The translations under genes were made by a program, and so were the position numbers. Positions 24,331 through 39,300 of a DNA stretch of 64,000 nucleotides are shown here, piece by piece. Position 1 is the first letter of the stretch. Each line of letters opens with the position of its first letter. Below the pieces are notes generated by a model. It made no database searches. It was not told where the DNA came from and saw only the letters and a program-made list of their open reading frames with translations. Source of the stretch: Opisthocomus hoazin (taxonomy: Eukaryota; Chordata; Aves; Opisthocomiformes; Opisthocomidae); contig NC_134418.1 of NCBI RefSeq assembly GCF_030867145.1, positions 54,287,682 through 54,351,681 on the forward strand, read 5' to 3'.

Positions 24331-27300
24331 TATTGGCAACGGGTTACTGCTCGTTATCTTCTCGTAGAAAGCATTTATTTTTCTTTATTTCTGCTTGGGT
24401 GCCTAGCCCTAGTTTTTGCAGGATTTTCTGCCGAGGGACGTAGTCGCTTTAGCAAGCAGACGTTGACGTTGGGGTATTAATTTGGTGGGTTTTTTGCTCG
24501 GCTTTTTGCAGTCAGTTGTGCTTTCCGGGCACTGTCGGTGAATAAATTTGACTTAAAGGAATTGAATGTTTCCAGGGTAGTGTATGTTCTTAACCCTCCT
24601 AACTGTCTGCCACTGTATGTGGAAGCTGAAGTGATCCGCATGTTGTCTGTGAGGTCATATGAGTCAGTCCGGACAAAATAGTCCATTTAAGAAGTAAAAA
24701 CAAAGTTTAAGTGTAGAAGGTTGCTGTTTGGTGGTTAGTGCAGATAATAGCAGCGTTGGAAAAAAGTAAGGAATCACTGTGATGTTGTGGTTTGGTTTAC
24801 ATTGTTTTAGATTTCTATGGAATACGCTTCATGTAAAGTTTTTTTGTAGGGTAGATGTCCATAAAATTTTTTTTTTTTTGTCAGAGTGGTGAAAGTTTGC
24901 TGTCTCATATTTATTGTGTAATTAGATTGTATAGGAAGTTCCCATTAGATTTTGTTAGAACTGATAATTAAAATTATTTCTGGTGCTTGATTCTTAATGG
25001 TGTTACTCTTAAGACTGATGGGATAGGATACAGTCAGGTTGTGTTTAAACAGATGTGAGCTGCCACCGTGGATGAGCGATGAAATCGAAATATTTACTTT
25101 GTCATCTGTAAATTTCTGCTTATACAATCGTTTATCCAGATAGGCTTGAGTTTTTTTATTCTTTGGAGTTTTTGTTCTTTTTTTTTAATCACTGACAGTG
25201 GTCAAGTCATAATTAGCAGACAAAGAGTATTTCTGTGTTTCGTATTTTAATTTGCTTTTAATTTTCTGCCCTATGAAAGGGATGTTTCTGACTGAATAGC
25301 AGCTGTTAATGCACATTTGTTTGTAACTGAACTTATTTGTACTGTAAATACAATGTTATTTTTATGCTGCTTTTGGAAGAGAAATGCTGTTTCGCTGCTT
25401 AAAAGAAGTGAATATAAATCTTGCATACTCTTTTAGTTTGAAATTGTCTGCTCTTATCTCCTCTGTTTGCCAAATCAGATTTTTGCTTGGACCCTTCCTT
25501 GAATAGATCTAACGCTTGTGGCCAGCAGAGGAAAAATGGCCTCCTCAGGTTACTTTCCTGCTGTTTCAGGTGTGTTAAATTTGTTCATAGAAGGATCCAA
25601 CACACCTCAGAGTCAGCAAAAGATGAGTTGCAGGAGAGCCCAGTTGGGAGTGTCTGTAATGAAAAGGACTCATTTGGACCTTCCCCCTTCAGCATTGATG
25701 AACTGTAAGAAATCTGTCCTCTACCATTTTTCTGTTTCTTTTTTTGTGCTTTTCCTGATGCTTGTATTGATCTGTCTGAGATAATTTAACTCATCAGGTT
25801 GAACACTAACAGTGACAGTTCAGTCAGGGGAATCATCTTGTGGGATTCAGTTGAGCAGTATACCCCATGCAAGGGAGAGACAGGAACTGTGTGTTCATAT
25901 TGCCCTTTTTGTGTCACTAGGCTGCTAAATATATCTTGAAATGTGTTTTTAAATAAATTGGATAGATGTATGTATAGAAGAGGGTGGGGGGAACTCATCC
26001 TGCTCCTGTCTTTTGCATAGTTGTTTAAGGTTCCAAATATAAATCAGGCCCACCTAGCCCAGAAGGGATTTACTGGAAAGTATGTATCAGACTAGCTTAT
26101 TCCGTTAAATTTTCCCTGTCTTCTCTTTTATTTCTGAACCAGCTGATATGTGAGTCTTTTAACATGTCTGAATGCTACTCCAGTAGCTAGGTTAAGCATG
26201 CTGTTGCCTGACCAAAAGGGAAAAAAAGCTAAGGTTCAATATCTGTGATCTGAGATGAATGCACCTCTTTTTCATTAGTCTCCAGTAAAAAAATATTGTG
26301 CTCTGAACTTGCCACTCTTCAGTGGGAAAGCAGAATGCAAGCCAGGAAATTGCAGCCCGTGTTTAGCAATTGCACAGCGATGAATCTGACTCTCATATAT
26401 CTCATCAGTAACAGCAAGAATACTTGCTGTGGATGTATAGATATCTACAAACATAAAGAGCTGTTCCCACAAGAATTCTGATGCAGCTTCATGTTAATTT
26501 GAATGCCTTCTAACTGTAAACTTCCAGGGAAAGACTTCATCCACCTCTCTCAGCACCGCTTCTTTTGCATCAGCTACAGCAATTGTGCAGTTCAGGGACC
26601 ACTTCTGCATTCCCCTACCACAGAAAATGTGGAGAAATGCCAGCAGGAAAGCTAGCACACATGCTGGCTTCAGATTCAGTAGTATATAGTAGAGCTGCAA
26701 TTACAATGCTAACTTTTTTTCTGGTGTGGATTGTGTCTTTTTTTAATGTCAAGCTGTAAAACTTCACTTGTGGCACAGCTTAAGATTTTGAGATAGACAA
26801 GTTGCCAAACTCTGGAGGACTTCATTTGCTGTCTTACTCCAGTTTCATCCAGTACAGGAGTCCTTACCTGCTGCCTTGTAACATTGTACAATGCATCTTC
26901 TATAGATACTGTCAACTAGCTGTATCCTTGGAGTTTGCTTTACTCTCCTTTTCCAGAATAGAGAAAATAGAATCAGTCATAGTAATATAAAGTGGAAAGA
27001 GCTAAGAATTTTGGAGTTTAGGAGAACAAATATGAGATTCCAAAATTAATACCTTTTCTGTTATTTTTCCCTTTCCATGCTTCCGCTTAGTTCACTGTTA
27101 TATTTAAAGTGCTTGGAACATAGTTCTGCTGTCCTAAAGCTGGTGAATCCTTCATCTACCAAAATCAGCATATCCCTTTTGGTTTCAGGCAAAGTGAAGC
27201 TGAGTCAGAAACATGGACAAATTTTAAAAGTTCTGTGACCAAATGTGGTCATTTATACCTCTTCTAGCATGAATTTTCTTAAACTTTTGCCCTTTTGATC

Positions 27301-30300
27301 CGGGTGAATTAGTTGTAGCTTTTTTTTTTTTTCTAGAGCAGCTCAGAACTAATTATGCAACAAATAAGTACTGCTTTCCTCTGCTTCAGTGGGGTGACCT
27401 AGCTTGTTGTTAACTTGCCCTGTTTTGTTTTTTTGTACTTGTAGGTGAACCACAAAATTCACCCTCCTAACACAACAACAACAACAAAAATAGTGGGGCA
27501 GGAGGGGAGGTAATTTAGGGTGCACGTTCTTCAGGATTTTAAGGAGAGAGGTCCCCCATCTTTGCTTATGGCACTCAGACTATTTTCCAGTCTCGTTTTT
27601 TTTTTTTTGTGGAGACTTTTTTGTTAAGCTTTCATTTGTAGGTCAGCTTTCCTACAAAGCTTGTGTGACATGGGGAGCCAACTTGGACCTTATTCAGAGG
27701 CCTGAATGCATCCTGTGACGTATTTTAATTCTTTTATTGGCTTAACTTGATCCATCCAACTAAAACTGTGGAAATAAATGAAGAAGGCTTTAATTTTTGC
27801 CTTGTGGCCGACCTGTAATGTTAAAGGAAATTTTTTGGATTGTAAATACTAGTTCTATTGTAGTTTATGTATCCAGACTTTTAATAGGGTTTTTTTTAAC
27901 ATTTTTTTTTTCCCCAGATGGTGAACTGAACGTTCTAGATGACATTTTGACTGATGCTCCTGACCAAGATGATGAGTTGTATAACCCCGACAGTGAGCAA
28001 GATAAAAGTGAGAAAAAGGGTAGGTGACTTTAGTAGTGGATATACTGCAGGAACGTAAATGATAAAAACCGTCTTTCTTATTAGGTCTAATGTCTTTGAA
28101 GTAGTGGCTCTTATAACCTGATTCACAGAGTGAAAGAGTCTAAAAGTCTTTATTTCATGGACATCTGCTTTTTCACCTGACTTTCCAAGCAAACGGTTAA
28201 CTAGATGTCCTGTTGTCTCAAAAGCCGTTGCTGATTCTGGCTTGTTATGAGTTCATTTTCTGTTAGAAAATGACTGTCCTTTCTGGTGAAGTGATATGGA
28301 AGTGGTGCAAGGGGGTCCCAAAGTCTGGTTCCAGCTCAGTTCTTTCTTGATTTGGCTTTAGGCCAATCCCATAAGCATTTAATTTAGCATTCCCATATGT
28401 AAAATTTAGAAAACACGTATCAAAGCCTAAAGGATTGCTCTTTTAGAGTAAAATACGTGGTTTAGAACATGAGCTGTTCCTAACAAGCAGTTTTGAGTGT
28501 TGTTGCAAAGCCTACAATTAGAAGATGCTCGCTATGACTGCAACGGGAATTACCCAAAGTGGAGAAAGTAGGTGCCTCTGCACAGTTTTTTGATATACAA
28601 AATGGCATTGAACTTCGTATCTCTTTCTCTTTAAGGATCGAAAAGGAAAGCTGACAGGATGGAAAATGCTGAAAGTAAGAGACAAAAACCTTCTGTGCAT
28701 TCATCAAGGCAGATGATGCCAAAGCCTCCTACTTCTTCAGTTAGCAATAACAAGAGAATAGTGAGTACAAAAGGAAAGCCAGTATCAGAATACAAGAATG
28801 AGGAGTATCAGAGGTCCGATAGAAGCAAGCGCCCAGATGGTGATCGAAAGACACGCATATCGGGCAGTTCCAGGGAACCTTATAAAGGACAACCAGAAAA
28901 AACTTGCATGAGGAGGAGGGATATTGACAGAAGGGCGAAGTCTTCTACACCAGATGGTTCAGAGGTATTAAATATTCTTGCTGCCTTATAAATAAAGCAA
29001 TTATAGGAGACTTCTATAAGGCACATTCTCTTAGGACTGTGTGTGCATCTTGACAGTGTTACTTGACTGCTGATTCACTTTTTCTTTAAACATCAGAGAA
29101 TCAGGCATGATGTGGATAGAAGACCAAGCAGGTCCAGCCATTCTTCTAAAGAAGAGGTGAACTCTGAGGAGTATTGTTCAGATCATGAGACTGGCAGTAG
29201 TGGTTCTTCTGAACAAGGCAATACGGAGAATGAGGAGGAAGGAATGGAAGAAGAGGAAGATGATGAAGTGGAGGAGGACGAAGAGGTAGAAGAAGATGGG
29301 GAGGAGGATGAAGAAGAATATGAACATGATGAGAGAGATCAGAAGGAAGGAAATGACTATGACACACGAAGTGAAGCCAGCGATTCTGATTCTGAATCCG
29401 CTTCTTTCACAGATGGATCAGTCAGATCTGCGTCTGGTTCAGATGCATCAGGTAGGTAACATCTGGTATGCTAATCTTGCCATTGAAAGTTTGGCTGCTT
29501 TTAAAAATAACCACTTCCTGACTATGTCAAGAATAAGCCTTAGTAGCACAAGTCAGTAAGATGTTAAGTATGAAATAACGCAGGCAAGGGAAAAATGTAC
29601 TGGAAAGTGGTAATTCCTACAACAAATGTTGTATATATCAGGATTACCATGCTGAGGATTCGTAGTGTTCTTGATTGCTTTGGCCTTACTGTTCAATGCT
29701 TTGAAACATTGGAATTGATGTTTTCTTAAGGATCTAATGTCTTAGTTTCCTATAAAATTCATTTTAATTTGGTGTTGAGCTGTTCTGTATTCATACAGGT
29801 AAGTGACCATGTACACTGGTGTAGTAAAAGTACCATCTCCCCAGCGAAGGGTAGATGCATCTTAAATAGTGTCTGGCTTCAGCAAAGGAAATCTAAACCG
29901 AAGTTGACAGGAGTAGCAGTTAGGGCAAACTTAGAGGAATGTTTTAAGCAGAAAATAGGAACAAATGCTTCACAGTTGTATATTATAACTGGTTTTAACT
30001 TACAGATGTGAAGTGTTAATGATGTAAATACTTTTGGTTTTGGTTGGGTTTTTTTGTTTTTTTTAGGTTTTTTTGGTGTGTTGGTTTTTTTTTTTAAGAA
30101 AGTGGTTTGCAATCCTGTTAAGATTCCTCTTGTGTATCTTCCTTGTCTGAAGTCGCCATAGGTGGTCATCCTGCTTAACATAATGCCTTTTTTGGCTCAG
30201 CTCTGCTGTTTGGAATTAAAGAACAGAAAGGTGTAACCTAAAGACAAGTGAAGCTGTAATAACTGTTCTAAAAAGCTATATAGTATAACGTAACACTTAA

Positions 30301-33300
30301 GAGTGGAAATAATTGCCTGTGTGCCACAGTGTTTTGTTTTCATACCTCTTGCCATTTTGCTGAGCTCTGAGCGAATGAGCCGATATCACTATCGCAGCAC
30401 AGTTTGTGCTCGGTGTTGCAAATTTGGCTGAAGGCTTGGAGAGAAGAGCTAAACCACCCTTACTAAAACACCTAGGAGATAAATTCTGTTTCTAAACTTT
30501 GCACAGAATTAGTAGATTTGTGGCATTTGTCTTCCTTCTGTGGATGAAAAGCTTAAGTAACTAGCATTTGCTTCTTTTGTGCGTGATAGTTTGGGAGCAA
30601 CAGCCACAATTTTCACGTGCAAGCCAAATGCTAACTTCACTGTTACAGATGTAATTTTACTGTCTCAATACTTTTCATCTCAATTTTGCCTGCCACTTGA
30701 TTTTTAAAATACTGCTTTTATGGGATTTTTTTTAGATGAGAAAAAGAAGGAAAGGAAGAGAGCTAGAGGTATCTCTCCAATTGTTTTTGACAGAAGTGGA
30801 AGTTCTGCATCAGAATCATATGCAGGTATTCTTTCCTTTTATTGCTTGTCATCCTGACTTGCATAAAATCTTAATGTGTAATCTAAAATAAATATAACTG
30901 GCTGTATAGAGATTTATGGGGTATGTAGCTTTGTATAATTTGGTATTGACTTCTGGCATGTTATGTGTGGATACCTTTGAGGGGAAGTAGGCTTTCTTGT
31001 TACCTTAATGCTATTCTGTTGCTTAAGTGGAATTTTCACTTTTTTTTTCTTTTTTTAAACTTGGAAGATGATGATTCAGTGACTAGTTTTCTGAGTAGGA
31101 AATTGTTCAAATACTGTTTTAAAAAACCAAACCAAACAACCCAAAAACAAAACCAAAAAAACCAAAACAAAACACTCGTGCACATTGAATAGTATTTTTT
31201 GTGTGTGTGGGTGCGCGCCCGAAAGCGTAATTTGTCATGAATGAAAATTGTATGTGACAAGGCTGTAGAAATTGTATATTATCTCTATTAAGGCTCAATC
31301 TGAACAAATGTACTTTGGCTAAACACAGGTTCAGAAAAGAAGCATGAGAAATTATCATCTTCCGTTCGTGCTGTCCAAAAAGGTATCATTTAAATTTGAA
31401 TTTTTAATGCATGCCCCATAGCAAGCCATTGTCTCCGTTCATTAATTTACCTGTAAGTAGTAATGTTCCGATATAAATCAGTTTAAGTGCGTGATTGTTC
31501 TGAGCATAACAAGTGAATCCTGAGCTACTTTTGCATGTGTTCAGAGTGGTATGCAAAAACTTCGGTCGCTTTGCTCCTTACAGAGGTGACAAAGCAAAAA
31601 ATAAAGTGCTTACATCTGAAAAGGGGAACATTTCAGCATTCTCTATTGGATGAGTCGTGCTGATACAAATGTTACCCAGTATTTATCCAAAGATTCTTAA
31701 GCAAGGAAAAAAGTCCTGTATATCGGAACATCACTGAATCATGCTGATTTTATTTTTTCTTTACCTGAATATGTAAGTTTTAGTTTTGATTTGGTTTCCC
31801 CTGGCATTTTGTGCTCTACAGCTTAGACTTGAAGTTTCAAATTGGGTGGTTGACTGTAATAATACATAGGTAGGAACTGGGTGGGATCCAGTGTGTTTTG
31901 AAGGAAGTGAACAACTGTCTACACTCAAAGAAACTTTTTTGACAACAACAGTTTAGCTTATTTGACGCTTTGTTTTTTCAGACCAAACAAGTAAACTTAA
32001 ATACATTCTTCAAGATGCAAGATTCTTTCTCATCAAGAGTAATAATCATGAAAATGTATCACTTGCTAAAGCAAAGGTATGTTGAATTTTCTTCAAAATG
32101 ATCTATTTCCAAATGCACCCACCTTACTATAGAAAAGCACATAGATAGATGCATTCTTTTCTCCCTCACTCTGATCTTGATAGAGGCAAGGATAAAAGTT
32201 CCTGCTCCTTGATTCTTCCAAGGGTAGCTATTGTGCTTCCACTAAACCTAGAAAAGTTTCTAGACCATCAGTCATTTATCTTGATAAGAGTAGAGTTAAA
32301 AAGGAGCCTCGAGGTCTGTTTGATAGCATCCTAAGCCAACCTCTATTGGGAATACTGCAATGGTATTTTCTCCCTTTCATCAGCACCTGCGTTCATATTG
32401 TTGTACGGTAAGGAGGTTCAGGAGGTTGTTTTGGCTTTCATCTAATGCTGTAAAAGTAATTTATTTTTTTTTTCAGTTGATTCAGAGATCTGAAGCCTTA
32501 CTGCAGAAATGTATGCCTGGCAATGCTGGTGTAAGGGAGTTCATTGGGAGGGATCCCAGTCCGCTGGACTTCAGCTGCTGAGGAGTGGCACTAGGCCACT
32601 CTGGTGGCTTTGTATTTGCACGTGTTATTTGAAACAGCTTGTAGAGAAAATAGCTGATTTTCTGTTGCACAATATACACAGAGTAGGTGATTCTATTAAT
32701 GAAGATTTTCTAAAATAGGATAGCATTAAAATGGTTAAATGAATCTTAAAATTCCTGGGCAGGTTTGGCTCCCCTCCCCCAGCTTTGGATCTGTGCAGTG
32801 AATGACATTCTGACTGGTGTTTGCTTTAGCTCGTTGCAGGATTGTATCCTTTCTGTGCTTCATGTGCACGTGGGGCTGCAACAGTGTGCTTGTTCCTAAA
32901 GCTCTTGGAGTAGATGCTTTGCCTCTCAGTGTATAGGCATCAGTGCTTTGCCACTGCATTTTTGTGAAACTGGCTTTTGTGGTGCCAATGCAGCAAGTTT
33001 TTCTAGTTCACAGCAGGGCTTCACAAACAGCAAAAGCAGTATACAGCTGACTGAAAGTAAAAAAAAAAAACAAAACCACAAATACATCTCTGGTGACTCT
33101 TAATGAATTGTCAGTCAGGCAAGCAACTAATCTGGGCACAGAGTAGGACATGAGAACATACCTTCAATAAAAAAGGAAGGGGAAGAGCGTTTTCTTTGGT
33201 AGATACTAGAGAATAGTCTGAAATTTGAAGATATTAAACCAGCATAAGCCTCTCCTCTGTCTGCCCAGTGAATGGTTTTGGGAGCTGATCTTGCTGAAAA

Positions 33301-36300
33301 GTAATAGAGCAAACTGGTATTCTATAGCTCAGCTCAGTTGGTACCCTAAAACAGATTGGGTTTTATTGTGCATGGCTACACAGGGGCTGATGAAAAGGAA
33401 AAGTTAGCAATTAGTAGGTGGGTATATGGGAGGCTAACCAAACTGTTTTGAGTTGTGTTCCCAATTTAAAATGTTGGCCTGGTGTCTTTCATGTTTCTGC
33501 CCTTTCGCTAAAAGAGTTTTAAAGTGTGCAAGAAGTCCTTAACAAATCTCTCATACTGAGAAGGTTACTGAAGTCTGCCTGCCCACCCTTCAGAATATGT
33601 GCTGCTGGGTTTCCATAATCTGTGTGTATTATATAATATATGAACTCCCAAAGTCACTTAAAACGTACATTAAAAATACTAAAGGCAAAGGTTTTCACAT
33701 ACCTGTCCATCATTATAATTACAAATGAAACCTTATAGATGGTCTAAATGCATCTGCAGTGTTCAAAAAAAGATTAAAAATCCAGTGTTTTCAAAGTCTT
33801 ATCATGGGGCAGGTTGAAAATATTTTCTGAAGGAGCTGAATTTAGAATACCTTTATCTTCCCATTGTGTTCTATCCCAGAACACTAGTTTGGTCTTATTT
33901 TCCTTATCTGCACTATATACTTCTGTTGGCTAAATCACTTGAGATGAACTTTCCTATTTTGGTGATGTGGTGGGGGTTATTTTGTTTTAGGGAGTATGGT
34001 CAACACTTCCAGTGAATGAAAAGAAGCTGAATGCTGCATTTAGATCAGCGAGGAGTGTTATTTTGATATTTTCTGTAAGAGAGAGTGGCAAATTCCAAGG
34101 TAAGGGAAAGTGAGCTATCACAAAGGTAAGCAAAAGTGACTTTTATGTGCAACCGCTTTTCTGTTGTGTCTTTGTTACAATTCATGTGAAATCCTTCAGG
34201 ATTTGCAAGGCTGTCTTCAGAGTCCCATCATGGAGGATCACCTATACACTGGGTACTGCCTGCAGGAATGAATGCAAAAATGTTGGGAGGTGTCTTTAAA
34301 ATTGACTGGATTTGCAGGTAAACATTTTTTAATTTATGTTGCTGTTTAGTAACAAGGCATTATACTATCTTTTCTGGGTGTTACTCACTTGACTGCCAAC
34401 AGCATCCTCTTGAAAACTTGATTCAACCGGAGATATGTCTTCCACTCACCCCACATCGATGCCTCCACGTTAGTGGGCTTGGGACTCAGGTCTGTACCTG
34501 ACATGCACTGTAGAAAATAGATTTCTTTTTTTTTATAATGTAGACAATTAATTAATTCAGAGATTTTTAACACTTGATTGTGTTCTGTCACTGATCTCTT
34601 GTGCTGAAACCAGAAAACTGTATTCTGAAGTGTTTGAGTAAAAACAGCTGCTCACTTGAATAGACAGCTGTGGATAAAATGGAGAAAAATCCTCTAGGGA
34701 CAGATCTATCTTCATCTGATGTCTTGGTATCTGAACCAAGAAAATGCTGCTGCTTTAAAATAACATATGAAATAGTGCAGAGATTTTGCATAATCTGTAG
34801 GTTGTGAGCAGTATGTTCATTGATTTGACTGGACATGTCTTACAGAAATGGTTTTAAATCTCTCTTAAATTAAGAGCTATGTCAGTCCTGTGAGGTACAT
34901 TGCATGGTTGTACATGCACTTCAGGTTACCAGAAACACTAAGTACAGGGAAGATGAGACTTCGAGTTACAGAAAAATCTAGGTTGGAAAGGTCCTCTGGA
35001 AGTTGCTGATTTCCACCTCCAGCTTCGTAGTTAGGTTGGATGCTCAGGGATTTATTTCAGTAGGTACCATGAGCTACCACCTCATGTAGAGACTTGTCCA
35101 CGTATTCGGATGGTGAGATAATAAGCAAGCGTGATCTTGATATTGTACAAAAAGAAAAAAAAAAATCTTTAGTAAGATAGGCTGTCCATAGTGTGGACTA
35201 TGCTAATTAATATTGGAATAAGTCATAGTGAAATCTTTAGTTGCTAATACTTAATACATGCCAGTACGTTCATTCAGAGACCTGACAGTGCAAAGGATAA
35301 CAGGATTATTTTGTATGTAATGTCCTGCTGTATGAATTTTTAATTTTTTATGAAAAATGGAGGCAAAACTGTAAATGATGCCACTTGCATATTTAGGCGT
35401 GAGTTGCCGTTCACAAAGTCTGCACACCTGACCAATCCTTGGAACGAACATAAGCCAGTAAAGATTGGACGTGATGGACAGGTTTGTTACTTTTTTTTTT
35501 TCTTAGTAAACCACATCTTCTAGTGCTTGCTTTCAGCTTTGTATTTACAGAATATTTAGAATCTTTTTAGCTCAGTTGTTACTTGCAGTAGAGTACTGGA
35601 ACAAGGGCACTTTCCTTGTTTCTAATGTTGTTGCAGAAGAAGGAAACGGAAAACAATATGGTGCCAGTTCTGTTGTCATCTTTGTGATAACCAGTATTTG
35701 ATTCTTCAAAACTATGTGATAGTTTGGATTTGAATTGTAACGTGCTTTGCATTGTGTGGTGTGCAAATCTATATAGTATCGGTTTTTAAGAACAAGTTCT
35801 GGTGTTTCCAGCTGTGTTCTGCATTGCATTTTATTATATACTGTATTGCTTAAGGCATAGACTCTACAATTATAAAATACATGTTCAGTAAATTTTCAGT
35901 GGGGTGGCTCTTTGTCTTGTCAGGCATACCAGAGTGCAGGTACGTTTCATCAAGTAACCCAGCCTTGACTAAAATAATGGGTTCTGCTTTCTTAAGGCAA
36001 GATGGGAGTTGCATAATCCCATACTGTATGAAAATGTAGACTCTGTGTGTTATTTTGCACATAAACATGTTCACTTCGTTGGGTAGCACAAGTAAAACAG
36101 TGTTTTCAGTCTTGTTTTGCATTTAGTGTGACCTTAAAAAAAAAAATTATTTCAGTTAACTTTGTTTCTGTTAAATGGTCAAGGAAATAAATATTTTAAC
36201 GTTTTGTCCATTTCACTGTAGAGTTGCAGTCTGGACTTGGGTTTCATATTTTTTCATAGAATTGCTGTACTGTTAGGTACTGGACAAGCATTGTCTGATG

Positions 36301-39300
36301 CTTGCTCACCCTGCTTTTTGACTTGGGTAATTTCCTGCAGTGGTTGTTGTTTATGTCTTTACATTTTGTCTAACCCTGAATGGATCTCTCTTCTGGGGAT
36401 GTGTACACTGGACTGATTGAATTTACCACGTCCTTTGGGAAGGCATTCCGCAGGCCTGCTAATCACCAGGTTGAAGAAGCGCTGTTTTGAATGGTTTTGC
36501 ACCTGGCTCCTACTAGCTTCATTTGATGGCCCTGAGTTCTTGTACTGGAAGAGGGAGTCAACAAGTTGATCTCTGTCCCCGTCTCCTTCAAACAATTTGT
36601 GGTGTCGAATGCTCCAGTTATATCTGTCTTGTCCCCCATACCCCACATATTCCTCTTTTATTCTAGGCTAGAGAGACCCAACCTGCTCAGTCATTGCATG
36701 TAGGAATTGTTGCACTCATTCGGTAAATCTTAGTGCCCTGCTTTGAAGCTTTTCCATTTCTACTGTCCCCCTATTTTTTTGAAATGAAGGGGTCAGAACT
36801 GCACCCAGTATTTAAGGTGTGGGTGGAACATGGACTTCCAGTGTGGTATAATGACTTTCTGTGTTCCTTTCCTAATACTCCTGAACACACAATTTGCTTG
36901 TTTTGACTCCTGTCAGGCACTAAGCTGGTATTTTCATGGACCTGTCTGTCATACACTGAAGAGCTCCCTCTGGAGTGGTAGTAGTCAACTTCATCAGGCC
37001 ATGGCTTTATGTGTGAAGCTGGGATGGATTTTTTTCCTACGTGTGTCACTTTTCTCTCTGTAATAGGTGATCATTTTCTTTGTGATGAAAAACAGTCCTC
37101 TGATTTTGTAGCAAAACAGTGATGTGGCCAGTATGTCTCATGGGAAGATATGGTTGCCCCAAGTGTTGGACTATTTTATGAAAATTCTAAGTAGTGCCTA
37201 AAGAGCGAAAGGTAATGTAAGTGAATTTTGCTCTGTCTCTAGTGATACTGAAATCTCTTCAAAGTGTCTTTTTTTTTTTTTTTTATGTTGTCAGTGTATT
37301 TGGGGAGAGTTTCATTTCTTCAGTTTATAAACCACTACTGAACTTCTAACTAATTCTAGGAAATTGAGCCGGAATGTGGAACCCAACTTTGTCTTCTCTT
37401 CCCTCCTGATGAAAGTATTGACTTGTATCAAGTCATTCATAAAATGAGGCACAAGAGAAGAATGCACTCACAACCCCGATCAAGAGGACGCCCGTCCCGT
37501 CGAGACCCCGTTCGGGACGTGGGAAGGTTAGAAACGTTCTTTGGACTGATAATAGGCGCATGTGTCAGAATAACGTGATGGAGGAATATGATTCGTCAAA
37601 GCTTTCCCTGCGATAAAGAAGAGAGAAAATCCTCAAATCAAGCTGCATGGACAAGTTTGTGGCTTCATTGAGGATTTCACATGGTTCCCCGGTCTGTCAT
37701 TTTTCAAGAGGAAAATGGGGATCTTTGCTTTTGCAGAAAAAAAGCTCTTAAAGTGCTGTCTAGTTTAGACTAGATCATTTATTGAGATACAGCAACGTGT
37801 AATGCTAGCTGTAGGTAAGCTTGGCTTGATTATGAGCAGGCTAGATAGAGAAGGAAATATTTATATGCCAAAAATGTGTTAATATCTTGTAAAAGCCTTT
37901 TCTTTCAGGTGTGTCTCTGGATAAGCCTTATCAAATATGGGACTTTTATAAGGATCACTTAGAATTTTGCAGAAGATGCCGCCTCATTTTGAGGATAAAA
38001 TATTTAAGTTATTTTGATATTCAAGAGGAGCATTATTGGGACTGTTTCAAATTGTGTCACCGTGATGTGTTAACCCCATTGCCAAATATTCTCTAACATG
38101 TAACCACTGAATTCACACATCTTGCTGAGCTTCTGAAAACAGTAGGTTCTTTCCAAAAGGGATCACGTGGCCCTTGGAGACCCGGCAACAAACCAAAAAG
38201 AATGGCTGTTGCTGTGTCTGTATATACAACCTTTCCAGATGCTGGCAGTACCTGTGGACTTAAAGTATTTTTAGAGGATCGACATGGTTATTGAGCACTG
38301 CTATATGAACTTAACATCATTTTCCAGAAAAAAAGGGGGTGTAACTTGTTACAGAATTGGAGAAGTCTTTGCAAAGAACTGATATTAGCCGTTCTGCCAA
38401 ACACCTTTTCCCCGTGTAGCCACTTTGCATACAGACTGATGTATGGTTTGGGCTGAAACCTTTGGTTAAGTTTCCTTTTTGTGGAAACGTCCTGTGGTAG
38501 GTACAGATACCCAACAAGAGTCCCCATTTCCTTGAGCTTAAAAAAAGGACACTGTAACGAGTAGGTAGGAGGAAACCTGGCAGCGCCCCCCTATTTTTGG
38601 CTTTAAAGGACTGAACACCAAGATGGCTTTTGAAGTTAAGCCAAGAGGTTTCCAGTGCAATAAAGTATATGCAAGTGAAGGTTTTGCAATGGACTGCAAA
38701 CTATACATATAACACCACCACACCTTCTCAAGCTTGCCAGGGCCTCCATTTATGTATGTGGCTTACAGCTTAAAGTCAGTAGTTGGACTACTATATGAAC
38801 TGTTTCTATCATATTTTATACCGGTCGTAAATGCACTCTCAAAACTACAAGAAAGCGGTATGTTTATTCTTTACACCAGCTTTTATTTCCTTGATCTGAT
38901 TTTGCTGTAGATACAACTGCTTTGGTTTTGGGGCAGTAAAGAATCTGCTTTCATTTTGAAAAGCTTAGTAGCTGGGTATGGTGGGATTTAAAGACTGTAG
39001 TTGGGAAGGGGGTGGAGAAATGAGTCTTTATAAAACTAAAAGGTACATGAGCTTGTTACTCAGGGAGCAAGTTGCACAGTAATTAAGCAATTTAAGAAGG
39101 TGTTAATTTCTTGTCATAAGGAATTATATTGCTGGGGTGGGGGGCAAGGGAATGGATTTGTAGCTGCTTTGTGTTTAGAAACACTGATATGCTAGCATTG
39201 GAGTCTCCCATTAATGTTTATGTACCTTGATGGAACAAGATTAACGTCCAGTTTTCAGTTCTTTATGAAATGTAACAGCAACTGGGATGTAACTGTTTAT

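Noticed and set aside
23548-24339. Long minus-strand open frame (263 codons) across the CpG island
   Set aside because: It is rich in Pro, Ala, Arg and Ser, as expected when GC-rich DNA lacks stop codons. It has no family features and overlaps the YTHDC1 promoter and first exon in antisense.
37911-38096. Open frame in YTHDC1 intron 11 as an alternative exon
   Set aside because: A pyrimidine-rich AG precedes it, but the frame has no family match and no good donor follows.
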